A DNA stretch of 64,000 nt, from positions 1-64,000 of the forward strand of contig JAQBOZ010000030.1 of NCBI GenBank assembly GCA_028287785.1, read 5' to 3'. Position 1 is the stretch's first letter. Every line of letters starts with the position of its first letter. Shown piece by piece: positions 9,709-18,243 of this stretch. The notes under the pieces are model-generated. The model saw only the letters and a list, made by a program, of their open reading frames with translations, did not search any database and was not told the DNA's origin. Made by a program: the position numbers and the translations under genes. Origin of the DNA: Chlorobiota bacterium. Lineage in GTDB: Bacteria > Bacteroidota > Ignavibacteria > OLB7.

Positions 9709-9960
9709 ATGGCAGCAGACGTCGAGTCAAGGGTCAAGGAAATCATTATCAACAAACTCGGTGTCGAGGAGTCGCAGATTACTCCTTCGGCTTCGTTCAT
9801 CAACGATCTGGGTGCGGATTCGCTCGATACCGTCGAGCTGATCATGGAGTTCGAGAAGTCGTTCAACGTCACGATCGACGATGCCGACGCCGAGAAGATC
9901 CAGACCGTCGGGGACGCCGTCAGCTACCTGCAGACGAAAACCGGTTCCGAGAGCGCGTAA
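9709..9960 (+). CDS. acpP: Acyl carrier protein
   Basis: This 83-residue acidic protein carries growing acyl chains on a 4'-phosphopantetheine arm attached to S38 in [12 protein letters not shown]. The ribosome binding site ACGGAGA lies nine bases before the ATG. The 116-base gap after fabG contains a GC-rich hairpin followed by CTTCTTCTTTT and then A/T-rich DNA. The gene may therefore have its own promoter for high expression. A terminator-like hairpin follows it, before fabF. Confidence 0.97.
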   Translation: MAADVESRVKEIIINKLGVEESQITPSASFINDLGADSLDTVELIMEFEKSFNVTIDDADAEKIQTVGDAVSYLQTKTGSESA

Positions 9961-9997
9961 CGGACACGGCTTTCATACCGTAGTTTCCGAGAGAATC

Positions 9998-10033
9998 GCC
10001 CGGTCTTCCCCTTGTCGGGGCGCGAGGCCGGGC
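9998..10033 (+). terminator. Hairpin terminator after acpP
   Basis: A GC-rich stem (GCCCGG ... CCGGGC, with an inner CCCC/GGGG pairing) is followed by ATTCTTTC. It lies 38 bases after the acpP stop and would separate acpP transcription from fabF, wholly or partly. Confidence 0.6.
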
Positions 10034-10124
10034 ATTCTTTCACTCGATCGTTCTATCGCGATCCTATCAATTTTTGCATCCGCTGCCAGCCATCAGGGCA
10101 GCGTTCTATCTTCCAGCAAGCCTC

Positions 10125-11384
10125 ATGGTGAAATACTCCGATCGCAGAGTGGTTGTTACCGGCATGGGAGCCGTAACGCCCATTGGAAATACCTGCTCCG
10201 AGTACTGGGATGCTCTTCTCGCGGGGAAAAGCGGAGCCGATTATATTACTCGCTTCGACGCAAGCGATTACGACACGAAGTTCGCCTGCGAGGTCAAGAA
10301 TTTCGATCCGGTCGCGCTTCTGAAGGACCGCAAGCTGGTCAACCGCACGGACCTCTATTCGCAGTTCGCGCTGGTGGCCTCCGATGAGGCGATCGCCGAC
10401 GCGGGCATTCAGGTGGAGGCGGTGGACCGCGAGCGCGTCGGGGTGATCTTCAGCTCCGGCATCGGCGGGATGTGGACCTATCACCGGCAGCAGGAAACGC
10501 TGTTCGAGACGGGTGGGCCGCACAGGATCAGCCCGTTCTTCATCCCGATGCTGATCTCGAATATCGCCGCCGGGCTGATCTCGATCCGCTACGGGCTGAA
10601 GGGGCCGAACTACGCCACGACATCCGCATGCGCCACAAGCTCCAACTCGATCGCCGACGCGTTTATCCTGATCCAGCGCGGCAATGCCGATGTCATGGTT
10701 GCCGGTGGCTCGGAGGCGGTGGTCACGCCGATGTCGATCGGCGGCTTCAACGCAATGAGGGCGCTCTCCACCCGCAATGATTCTCCGCAGACCGCAAGCT
10801 GCCCGTTCGACCTTAACCGGGATGGGTTTGTGATGGGAGAAGGGGCCGGCGCGCTTGTGCTGGAAACCCTGGAGCACGCGCGGCAGCGGGGCGCCACCAT
10901 CTATGGCGAGATCGTCGGCGTGGGGATGACCGCCGATGCCTATCATATGACCGCGCCGGCGCCGGGTGGCGAGGGCGCCGTCCGCTCGATGCGTATCGCC
11001 ATCGCCGATGCCGGCCTTACCACCGATGACATCGATTACATCAACGTTCACGGCACCTCCACGCCGCTCGGCGATATCGCGGAGGTGGAGGCCATCAAGA
11101 CGCTCTTCGGGCCGCATGCCTACAAGCTCCTGATCAGCGCCACCAAGTCGATGACCGGCCACCTGCTTGGCGCCGCCGGTGCTGTGGAGGCGATTGCCAC
11201 GCTGATGACGCTGCGAACCGGCCTGGTCCATCCGACCATCAACAATGTGACGCCCGATCCCGCCGTGGATATCGATTTCGTTCCGAACGTCGCGCGCCAG
11301 GCCGATGTGCGCGTGGCCCTCTCCAACACATTCGGCTTCGGCGGGCACAACGTCTCGATCTGCTTCCGGAAATTCGAGGAGTAA
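10125..11384 (+). CDS. fabF: Beta-ketoacyl-ACP synthase II
   Basis: KAS II elongates acyl-ACP with malonyl-ACP. The 419-residue protein has the opening [13 protein letters not shown]. Its catalytic residues are C169 in [11 protein letters not shown]309 in [11 protein letters not shown] and H346 in [11 protein letters not shown]. The start at 10125 matches the family N-terminus; a longer in-frame extension from 10074 is rejected. It is preceded by the acpP terminator and followed, after 308 bases, by rnc, the classical acpP-fabF-rnc order. Confidence 0.97.
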   Translation: MVKYSDRRVVVTGMGAVTPIGNTCSEYWDALLAGKSGADYITRFDASDYDTKFACEVKNFDPVALLKDRKLVNRTDLYSQFALVASDEAIADAGIQVEAVDRERVGVIFSSGIGGMWTYHRQQETLFETGGPHRISPFFIPMLISNIAAGLISIRYGLKGPNYATTSACATSSNSIADAFILIQRGNADVMVAGGSEAVVTPMSIGGFNAMRALSTRNDSPQTASCPFDLNRDGFVMGEGAGALVLETLEHARQRGATIYGEIVGVGMTADAYHMTAPAPGGEGAVRSMRIAIADAGLTTDDIDYINVHGTSTPLGDIAEVEAIKTLFGPHAYKLLISATKSMTGHLLGAAGAVEAIATLMTLRTGLVHPTINNVTPDPAVDIDFVPNVARQADVRVALSNTFGFGGHNVSICFRKFEE

Positions 11385-11692
11385 TCGGTGATCGCGGCCG
11401 CCGCGACACTATATCATCAGCTCCTTCGTTGCTGCGATTCGAGGTCATGCTCGACAACGCTTCCCCCCTCCGGAAGAGCCGGCCGGCCATGACGAGCCTG
11501 CTGGTTCTCCCATCCCCGCTTCCACGCCATCTCCGGCTCCCCCCCTGCCGTGGGCCGCGTGATTTGTCAATGACGTAGCAGCGGTGGTGACCGAACTCGT
11601 CCCGCCCGGACATCTCCGTTCGGGGACCATCCAGACCGGGCGGCGGATGCGCGCCGGTGGGGCCGAATCATCCTTCTCATTCCTCGCGTGCA
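11385..11692. other. Intergenic region between fabF and rnc
   Basis: No coding sequence or recognisable RNA is seen in these 308 bases. The short frames are unsupported. A promoter for rnc may lie here, but no motif stands out. Confidence 0.45.
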
Positions 11693-12523
11693 ATGATCCG
11701 CCAGCTTGTCAACAAACTCTTCGGTCGCTCAACCAGCGGCATCCCGACGACCGAAGCCGTCTTTGCCCCCTACGCCGACAAGAAACCATTCGTCAGCCAC
11801 GACCTATTGACCCCCAGATCTCTCAGGATGCTCGAGGACTCCATCGGGTATCACATCAGCAACCCGGCGTATTTCGAGCAGGCACTGGTGCACAGGAGCT
11901 ATCTCCAGGTGGCCGAGAAGGAGGCAGTGGTCAGCAACGAGCGGCTGGAATTTCTCGGGGACTCGATCCTCAACATGCTGATCGGGGAGTTTCTCTTCCA
12001 TCGTTATGTCGATATCCAGGAAGGAGAGCTGACCAAGCTGCGAAGCAGGCTGGTCAACCGTAAGGCGCTTACCATCTGCGCCCGCGCCATCCGCCTGGAG
12101 GAGGTGATCCTCCTGAACTCCTCCGCCGAGCAGTCGCTGGTGCAGGGGAACGATTCCCTTCTCGCCGATGCGTTCGAGGCGATCATCGCCGCCATCTATC
12201 TGGACAGCGACTACAGGCTGGGGGCCGTCAAGGAGTTTCTGGCGCGGACCCTTCTGACGCCGGAGACGTGCGAGAAGATCCTCTTCATCGATGAGAACTT
12301 CAAGAGCATCCTGCTGGAGTATATGCAGGCGCAGGGGCTTGGCGCTCCACGGTACGTGGTGGTGAAGGAGGAGGGGCCGGACCACGAGCGGATTTTCACG
12401 GTGCAGGTGTTCGTGGGGCCTGATGTGAAAGGCGAGGGGCGCGGCCGGAGCAAGAAGGAGGCGGAGCAGCAGGCGGCGGCCGAGGCGATCGAGAAGCTGA
12501 ATGTGGAGATACCGGCGACGTAG
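11693..12523 (+). CDS. rnc: Ribonuclease III
   Basis: This enzyme cleaves double-stranded RNA in rRNA processing and mRNA turnover. The 276-residue protein has the family signature NERLEFLGDS, the second acidic motif LLADAFEAIIAAIYLD, and a C-terminal double-stranded RNA-binding domain with GEGRGRSKKEAEQQAA. An N-terminal extension of about 45 residues precedes the catalytic domain, a feature common in this phylum. The ATG at 11693 is preferred; an upstream alternative at 11657 is possible. A REP-like double hairpin begins four bases after the stop codon. Confidence 0.96.
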   Translation: MIRQLVNKLFGRSTSGIPTTEAVFAPYADKKPFVSHDLLTPRSLRMLEDSIGYHISNPAYFEQALVHRSYLQVAEKEAVVSNERLEFLGDSILNMLIGEFLFHRYVDIQEGELTKLRSRLVNRKALTICARAIRLEEVILLNSSAEQSLVQGNDSLLADAFEAIIAAIYLDSDYRLGAVKEFLARTLLTPETCEKILFIDENFKSILLEYMQAQGLGAPRYVVVKEEGPDHERIFTVQVFVGPDVKGEGRGRSKKEAEQQAAAEAIEKLNVEIPAT

Positions 12524-12526
12524 CAG

Positions 12527-12586
12527 GTGTGCGCGGGGCAGCGCCCCGCGCACCAGAGATTGCGCCCCTCCGGGGCTTGGGAAGGT
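12527..12586 (+). repeat. REP-like double-hairpin element, copy 1
   Basis: GTGCGCGGGGC and GCCCCGCGCAC form one hairpin, and GCCCCTCCGGGGC forms a second, followed by TTGGGAAGG. The same order occurs at 54212 and, inverted, at 32965. The element starts four bases after the rnc stop codon, so it is transcribed as the 3' end of that message. Confidence 0.75.
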
Positions 12587-12716
12587 TCTTCTGCAACACA
12601 GTGGATGAGGTTGTTCAAGGGTCCATCCCATCCCAGGCTTGCTTCTGAACCGCTTCATCGCTATCATGCCGCCCCCCAAATTCGTTGATAGAGGTTCGTG
12701 CCACTGATGCCGCGCG

Positions 12717-13559
12717 ATGAGAATACTTCTTTGGTCGCTGGCGGTGCTCTGCTGCGTGCAGGCGGCGTCGGCCCAGGTACATAACGTGAATGGAATTCCG
12801 GTCGACACGTTACGCGTCGATCGTCCCCCCCTTGACCCCCCCGAATCCCGCGCAAGCTCACCGCTCGATCCCGCGTCGCTTATCCCCGATCCTCTCCGCA
12901 GCCGGCTTTTCTTCATGTCCAGCGGCCAGTTGATGGAGCCGGAACAGTTCTCGCTGGAGACATTCGACCTGTTCGGATTGCGGGGAACCTATGCGTTCAA
13001 CGATTTCATGCAGGTCGGCTTTACCGCCATCCTGCCGCCGTTTCAGGGGTTTCCGTTCCACGCATCGGGGAGCGCCAAGATCAGGCTTCTCGGGCCAACG
13101 GGGGGCCTTGCGGGGCTGGCGCTCGGCGCCGATTTCGGCTACTTCTTTGTGCGCGGCACGCCGTCGTTTCGAGGGACGTTGCAGGATATGAGCCTTTCCG
13201 CGACGTTCGGGCGTGAGGCGGCCTCCGGGTTTGTGACGGCGGTCTATCTGCCGAACGGCATACCGGATTCCGCCACCTTCGGCGTGAAATATCTGTTGCA
13301 GGTAGGCGCCAGCCTGCCGATCGGCATGACCGGAAAGGATCGTGGGCTGAAGTTCATCACGGAGGGATGGCTGGGGGGAACCAGCATCTTCGACGCTCAT
13401 CCCACGCTGGCGGCGGTCGGGCTCAGAAGCTACGGGCCGGCCTTCGTCGCGGAGCTGGGGGCGGTCTTCGGTCCTCCATGCTTTGACAATTGTCCCGATG
13501 CGGGGGAGGGGGTGGTGCTGTATCTGCTTCCGTATGCCAGCGCTACGGTTTTCTTTTGA
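12717..13559 (+). CDS. Putative outer-membrane beta-barrel protein
   Basis: This 280-residue protein has a clear signal peptide (LLWSLAVLCCVQAASA, cut before Q20) and then a proline-rich segment. The rest has alternating hydrophobic strands with many Gly and aromatic residues, and the final residue is Phe, as in many outer-membrane barrels. I do not recognise the family. It lies alone downstream of rnc and convergent with the phosphonate-type transporter genes. Confidence 0.75.
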   Translation: MRILLWSLAVLCCVQAASAQVHNVNGIPVDTLRVDRPPLDPPESRASSPLDPASLIPDPLRSRLFFMSSGQLMEPEQFSLETFDLFGLRGTYAFNDFMQVGFTAILPPFQGFPFHASGSAKIRLLGPTGGLAGLALGADFGYFFVRGTPSFRGTLQDMSLSATFGREAASGFVTAVYLPNGIPDSATFGVKYLLQVGASLPIGMTGKDRGLKFITEGWLGGTSIFDAHPTLAAVGLRSYGPAFVAELGAVFGPPCFDNCPDAGEGVVLYLLPYASATVFF

Positions 13560-13602
13560 TTGTTGATTATCGATATCGTTGTCGATCATTGTTGTCGTCG
13601 TC

Positions 13603-13631
13603 GTCGGGGGCGGTTTTAAACCGCCCCCGAC
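13603..13631. terminator. Bidirectional terminator, perfect inverted repeat
   Basis: Two 14-base arms, GTCGGGGGCGGTTT and AAACCGCCCCCGAC, are separated by one base between two convergent genes. On either strand the stem base is flanked by short T or A tracts. A second partial copy of the right arm (CGCCCCCGACAA) follows. Confidence 0.7.
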
Positions 13632-13666
13632 AATCGCCCCCGACAACCGTTTCTAACGATTTCCAT

Positions 13667-14434
13667 CTACACCATCCGGCTTCTCAGCGTCCCCGAAATG
13701 AAATCGATTGCCATTACCAGCGCCACGATCACCAGCAGGATCATCGAGACGTTCTGATACTGGAACTGCCTGATGTTGTCCACCAGGAGAAAACCGATCC
13801 CCCCCGCGCCGACGATGCCGAGGACCACCGCGGAGCGGATATTGAGCTCCAGCCGGTAGAGAAAAAAGGAGACGATATGGGGGAGCACCTGCGGCACAAC
13901 GCCCCAGCGGATCACCTGCGACCGCGTCGCCCCGGTCGATTCGATAGCTTCGATGGGGCCGCGATCGATCGATTCGATCGCCTCGGCGAAGAGCTTCCCG
14001 AGCGAGCCGATGGTGTGGATCGCGATCGCCAGCGTTCCGGCGAGCGGGCCAAGCCCCACGGCCGCCACCAGCACCAGCGCCACAATCATCACATCCACCG
14101 AACGGTCGGCGTTGAAGAAGAATCGGGAGAGAGCCCCCACGGGGATCGATGGCGCGATATTCCGCGCGGCGAGAAAGGAGATCGGCAGGGCGATGATCGC
14201 GGCGATCAGCGTGCCGAGCCATGCGATCTGGATGGTGACGAGCGTCTGCGCCGCCACCTGATCCAGAATCGTCCAGTTGAGAGGCCAGAGCCCCGCCAGG
14301 AACTGCCGGAAGAAGGGCTTGCGGAAAAACCCGTCGATGATCGCGGCCGGATCGAACCCGGTGGCCTGAAGCGACCAGACGGTGAAGCCGATCACGACGG
14401 CCGCCAGGAGTATGTTGAAGGTACGTTTCGGCAT
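13667..14434 (-). CDS. phnE: Phosphonate-type ABC transporter permease
   Basis: This 255-residue inner-membrane permease has several hydrophobic helices and the cytoplasmic coupling motif EAIESTGATRSQVIRWGVVPQVLPH, whose EA...G...P pattern is typical of PhnE/PtxC permeases. It should form the channel for uptake of phosphonate, phosphite or a similar oxyanion. It follows the fused binding-protein/ATPase gene by 73 bases on the same strand, and the two genes together can make a whole transporter. No C-P lyase or phosphonatase gene is present in the window, so the substrate is open. Confidence 0.9.
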   Translation of the reverse strand: MPKRTFNILLAAVVIGFTVWSLQATGFDPAAIIDGFFRKPFFRQFLAGLWPLNWTILDQVAAQTLVTIQIAWLGTLIAAIIALPISFLAARNIAPSIPVGALSRFFFNADRSVDVMIVALVLVAAVGLGPLAGTLAIAIHTIGSLGKLFAEAIESIDRGPIEAIESTGATRSQVIRWGVVPQVLPHIVSFFLYRLELNIRSAVVLGIVGAGGIGFLLVDNIRQFQYQNVSMILLVIVALVMAIDFISGTLRSRMV

Positions 14435-14507
14435 GTCGCTGCTGTGCTATGGTTGCAGAGATTACGATGGTACGTCACGCGCGGACCCCGAGCTTCGTGG
14501 CACGCCG

Positions 14508-16379
14508 CTACATCTCCTCAAGCTCCGCGCTCTCCGTCCGATAGATCTCCTCGACGATCTCCGGCGTCAGCATCCCCGGCGCGCCGTCGAAGGCGATCTC
14601 CCCCTTTCGGAACGCCACAATCCTGTCGGCATATTCGGTGGCGAGCTGAAGGACGTGGAGGCTGACGATCACGGTGATTCCCTCCTCACGGTTGAACCGG
14701 CGGAGCAGCCCCAGCACGATCTCCGCCAGCTTGGGATCGAGCGATGCCATCGGCTCATCGGCAAGGATCACCTTGGGACGCTGCGCCATCGCGCGGGCGA
14801 TCGCCACGCGCTGCTGCTGGCCGCCGGAGAGCCTGTCGGCGCGGGTGTTCATCTTTTCGGCAAGCCCGACCTCGCGGATATATCGCATCGCTATCTCCCG
14901 GTCCTCCCGCGGAAACCGGCCCAGCATCGAGGGGAGCCAGGAGACGTGGCTGAGGCGGCCGAGCAGGACGTTCCGGAGGACGGTGACGGTGCGGACCAGG
15001 TTGAACTGCTGGAAGATGAAGCCGATCTCCCGCCGGAGCCGCGTCAGCGCAGGGCCGGAGATGTGCGTGATGTCCGCGCCGTCGAAGAGCATGACGCCGG
15101 CCGATGGCTCGTTCATCCGGTTGAGCGCCCTGAGAAATGTCGATTTCCCCGCCCCCGACAACCCGATCACCGCCAGGAACTCCCCCGGCGCGATATCGAT
15201 GTTCACATCGCGGATCGGGGTGAACGGCCGGCCGCGATCGTCGAGGAAGGTGACGGCGAGCCCGCGGATCGAGAACCGCCAGCGCCTGTCCGGCGCGCCG
15301 TTGCCTGCTGCCGGCGATGCCTGGACGGCCGGTCGGCGTCGCGCCCGCAACGTCTGCACCAGCAGCAGGAGTATCCCGGCCGCCGCGGCAACCCCCAGCA
15401 CGATCATCGAAATCCGCCCGTTGCTCTTCCGCTCGGCGATCCGCGCCACATCCACCGCCGATGTTCCCGTATCAGCCCCCACATGGCCGGTGATATCGAG
15501 CTTCAGCAGCCTTGCCGCGTTGCGGACCGGCTCGTAGTCGGCGCTGGTGGCGGGGATCATCGCGTCAACGTGGTACATCGCCTGCATCAGCTTCTTCCCG
15601 GCGGAATCGGCGGTCAGCCCCTGAACGGTCGCGGTCAGGCGGGTGACGATATCGCGATGGTGATCGAGCATGAACTGCGAGGTGGCGAGGTTATCGCCGG
15701 GGATCGGGCCGGAGAAGAAGATGGGGCGGATTTTCGTTCTGTACGCGCCGTTGCCGAGCTGTGTCCATGAGCCATCGATCCCGTTCGTGTCGTTTGCGAA
15801 TGTCGCCCCGGCGGCGATGGTCCCGTTGATCACCGAGAGGATCACCGCGTCGTGTCCGCCGGCGAAGGTCTGGCGACCGAAGAAATGCTCGGGATCGATG
15901 CCGGCCTCCATCAGCGCGGCTTTCGGAAAGAGGTGGCCGGAGGCGGAGGTGGGATCGACCCAGGCGATATCACGCCCGCGGAGATCGGCGAGCGATCGGT
16001 AGGCGCTGTCCGCGTTGACGACGATGCAGCCATAGTAGTAGGGCTTTCCCTTCCGCTCCGCCTTCAGGAGCACGCGGGCATCGGCGATCCGTTCGGCGAA
16101 GACGTAGCTGACCGGCGCGAAGAAGGCGAAATCGACCTTCCGGCTCCTGAGCGCCTCCACCAGGCTGCTGTAATCCTGCGCCACGAAGATCTTCACCGGC
16201 ATCCCCATCCCCTTCCGGATCATCTCCGCGAGGATATCGGCGTTCCGGGCCACGTTCTCCGTCCGCTCGGAGGGGTTCAGCCCGATGACGATCTGGCGCT
16301 TTACCTCAGGCTCCGGGGCGCAGCCCGCGCCGGCGAGCATCGCGGCAAGGATGAAAAGGAGGATTGATCGGTGTCGCAT
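14508..16379 (-). CDS. Fused phosphonate-type binding lipoprotein and ABC ATPase (PhnD-PhnC)
   Basis: This single 623-residue protein joins two normally separate transporter subunits. Residues 1-20 are a lipoprotein signal with C20 in LAGAGC. Residues 25-305 are a PhnD-like periplasmic substrate-binding domain, with VDFAFFAPVSYV and WVDPTSASGHLFP. Residues 323-343 form a transmembrane helix followed by RARRR, which predicts a cytoplasmic C-terminus. Residues 367-612 are a complete PhnC ATPase: Walker A GLSGAGKST (406-414), Q457, signature LSGGQQQ (517-523), Walker B VILADE (537-542) and H575. The reading frame is uninterrupted across the junction. The permease gene phnE follows. The import role is inferred from the families; the substrate could be phosphonate, phosphite or phosphate. 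Confidence 0.93.
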   Translation of the reverse strand: MRHRSILLFILAAMLAGAGCAPEPEVKRQIVIGLNPSERTENVARNADILAEMIRKGMGMPVKIFVAQDYSSLVEALRSRKVDFAFFAPVSYVFAERIADARVLLKAERKGKPYYYGCIVVNADSAYRSLADLRGRDIAWVDPTSASGHLFPKAALMEAGIDPEHFFGRQTFAGGHDAVILSVINGTIAAGATFANDTNGIDGSWTQLGNGAYRTKIRPIFFSGPIPGDNLATSQFMLDHHRDIVTRLTATVQGLTADSAGKKLMQAMYHVDAMIPATSADYEPVRNAARLLKLDITGHVGADTGTSAVDVARIAERKSNGRISMIVLGVAAAAGILLLLVQTLRARRRPAVQASPAAGNGAPDRRWRFSIRGLAVTFLDDRGRPFTPIRDVNIDIAPGEFLAVIGLSGAGKSTFLRALNRMNEPSAGVMLFDGADITHISGPALTRLRREIGFIFQQFNLVRTVTVLRNVLLGRLSHVSWLPSMLGRFPREDREIAMRYIREVGLAEKMNTRADRLSGGQQQRVAIARAMAQRPKVILADEPMASLDPKLAEIVLGLLRRFNREEGITVIVSLHVLQLATEYADRIVAFRKGEIAFDGAPGMLTPEIVEEIYRTESAELEEM

Positions 16380-16437
16380 GGGGCACCTGTCGTGGAATGC
16401 GTGACGTGGAAGGGTTGCCGGGGGAAGGAAAGGGGGC

Positions 16438-16602
16438 TCAGGTTTCGATCTTCACGGTGAACTCCCGCCCGCAGTGGGTGCATCGATAGACGATGGTGAT
16501 CCAGTTCACCGAACTATATGCCTCAAGCTCGACGAGTTCGCCCTTGCAGTCCTTCCAGATGCAGTGGGAAAGCTCCACATCGTATTCGCCAATATCAGCC
16601 AT
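16438..16602 (-). CDS. Small Cys-rich (zinc-ribbon-like) protein, 54 residues
   Basis: The frame encodes 54 residues with cysteines arranged as HCIWKDC and, 23 residues later, CTHCGREF. This resembles a small zinc ribbon. It is framed by an ATG at 16602 and a TGA at 16440-16438, and lies between the PhnD-PhnC fusion gene (58 bases downstream) and the PD40/OmpA gene upstream. All three are on the minus strand. The ribosome binding site is poor. The paired CxxC-like motifs make chance unlikely, but no family is recognised. Confidence 0.6.
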   Translation of the reverse strand: MADIGEYDVELSHCIWKDCKGELVELEAYSSVNWITIVYRCTHCGREFTVKIET

Positions 16603-16668
16603 GATCCATGCCTGTTGGTTGCTGGAATCGGAGGAGATAATCGAACTGCCGCGTGGCTCTCCGGGGGC

Positions 16669-18243
16669 TCATTTGGGAGCGATCACCCGCATCTCCACGC
16701 GACGGTTCATCGCGCGACCTTCCTCAGTGTCGTTGTTCGATGTCGGCTGTGCGGAGCCGTAGCCGGCCACCGTGATCCGGTCGGCCTTGATCCGGTTTCC
16801 CACAAGATAAGATTTCACCGATTGCGCGCGCTGCTTCGAGAGCATAATCGCGGCCTGCGCGTCGCCGGTGTTATCGGTGTGGCCGGCGATCTCCACGGAG
16901 ATATCCGGGTTGGCGTTCATAAAGCGGACCGCGCGGTCGAGATCGTTCGTGGACTCCTTCTGGAGATTGCTCTCGTTCGATTTGAAGAAGACCAGCAGGC
17001 GGATGACGCCGTTGATCGGCTGGAGGGTGAAATCGACCGTCCTGGCGGAGTCCCGCTCAAGATCGCGAGCGACGATGATCTGGCGCGAGTTGAAGAGATA
17101 GCCCGATGCCTCCGCCGTGATTGCGTAGTTGACGCCACGCGGCAGCACCAGCGTGTACCTCCCGGTCTCCGGGTCGGTCGCGAAGCTCCCGAGCGCCACC
17201 TCGGATGTAAGGTCGGTGACCTCGACGGTGGCGACCATCGGCTTGCCGTCGCGACCGAGAACGCTTCCGCGAACCACCATCAGCGGATCGACGGTGGTTG
17301 GAACCGGGGAGACGGTGTAGAGATCGTACCCTCCCTTCCCTCCTTTTCTGTTCGAGGAGAGAAACGCCCTTCTGCCATCGGTGGAGAGGGAGAAGCAGAT
17401 CTCGTCGGAGGAGGAGTTGATGGGGGTGCCGAGATGAGTCACCGCGGTAACGCCTGAGGTGGTGGCCGCGCTGAAGACATCGAAGCCGCCGATTCCGGGG
17501 TGTCCGTTGGAGCTGAAGAAGAGCGTCTGCCCATCGGGCGCGAGCCAGGGGGAGACCTCATCGAACGGTGTGTTGATCACCTCGCCGGCATTGATCGGGC
17601 TGTCCCAGGTTCCATCGCGCTTGCGGCGGCAGGCCCAGATATCCCGGTTGCCGAAGCCTCCGGGTCGGTTGCTCGAGAAATAGAGGACGCTTCCATCGGC
17701 GGAGATGCACGGCTCGGAATCCCAGTAGCTGCCGTTGACCTGGAGGCCCAGATTGGTGGGGATGGACCAGGGGATGACCTCGGGAGGGATTGCGCCGCGC
17801 GGGCCGATATCGGCGCGATAGAGATCGCAATCGCCGAAGCCGTACTCGTGTCCGGCAAAATAGATCGATTCGCCGCCGGGGGTGATCGCCGCCGTTCCGT
17901 TGCTGTGGGCGTTGTTCAGCTCCACCGCCAGCGTCGGCGTTCCCCACGTCGCGCCCGCCATCCGCGACTGAAAGAGGCTGTGCGGCCCGATCGTCCCGTT
18001 GCGCGACGAGGAGAAAAAGATGATGGTGGTATCGAGCGGCATCGTCGCGCCGAAGTCATCCTGCGGGGAGTTCAGCGCGTCGATCGGCGTGATCGTGGCG
18101 GCCGTCTTTTTGATCTCATCCCCCACCAGAATTGGCGAGGAGACGCTGGCCGTCGTGCTTCCGCATCCGGCCAGCAGCGTCAGGAGCCCGCCGCCGCAGA
18201 GGATCATCGCCAGTCTCAGTCCGATATCGTTGGGGTTCTTCAT
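16669..18243 (-). CDS. PD40/OmpA-family lipoprotein (PorE-like)
   Basis: This 524-residue lipoprotein (C27 in TLLAGC) has WD40-like PD40 blades, with recurring phrases such as LYFSSNRPGGFGNRDIW and LFFSSNGHPGIGGFDVF. A short carboxypeptidase-regulatory-like domain follows, then a C-terminal OmpA peptidoglycan-binding domain with EIAGHTDNTGD and GRAMNRRVEMRV. The order PD40, regulatory domain, OmpA is that of T9SS PorE-type proteins, though these lack nothing but the TPR part. Its start overlaps the stop of the upstream barrel gene by four bases (ATGA), showing translational coupling. It probably links an outer-membrane barrel to the cell wall. Confidence 0.9.
   Translation of the reverse strand: MKNPNDIGLRLAMILCGGGLLTLLAGCGSTTASVSSPILVGDEIKKTAATITPIDALNSPQDDFGATMPLDTTIIFFSSSRNGTIGPHSLFQSRMAGATWGTPTLAVELNNAHSNGTAAITPGGESIYFAGHEYGFGDCDLYRADIGPRGAIPPEVIPWSIPTNLGLQVNGSYWDSEPCISADGSVLYFSSNRPGGFGNRDIWACRRKRDGTWDSPINAGEVINTPFDEVSPWLAPDGQTLFFSSNGHPGIGGFDVFSAATTSGVTAVTHLGTPINSSSDEICFSLSTDGRRAFLSSNRKGGKGGYDLYTVSPVPTTVDPLMVVRGSVLGRDGKPMVATVEVTDLTSEVALGSFATDPETGRYTLVLPRGVNYAITAEASGYLFNSRQIIVARDLERDSARTVDFTLQPINGVIRLLVFFKSNESNLQKESTNDLDRAVRFMNANPDISVEIAGHTDNTGDAQAAIMLSKQRAQSVKSYLVGNRIKADRITVAGYGSAQPTSNNDTEEGRAMNRRVEMRVIAPK

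Noticed and set aside
14508-16379. Frameshift or assembly join between separate phnD and phnC genes
   Set aside because: The reading frame stays open with a well-formed transmembrane linker and basic flank, which chance joining would not provide; kept as a fusion pending comparison.
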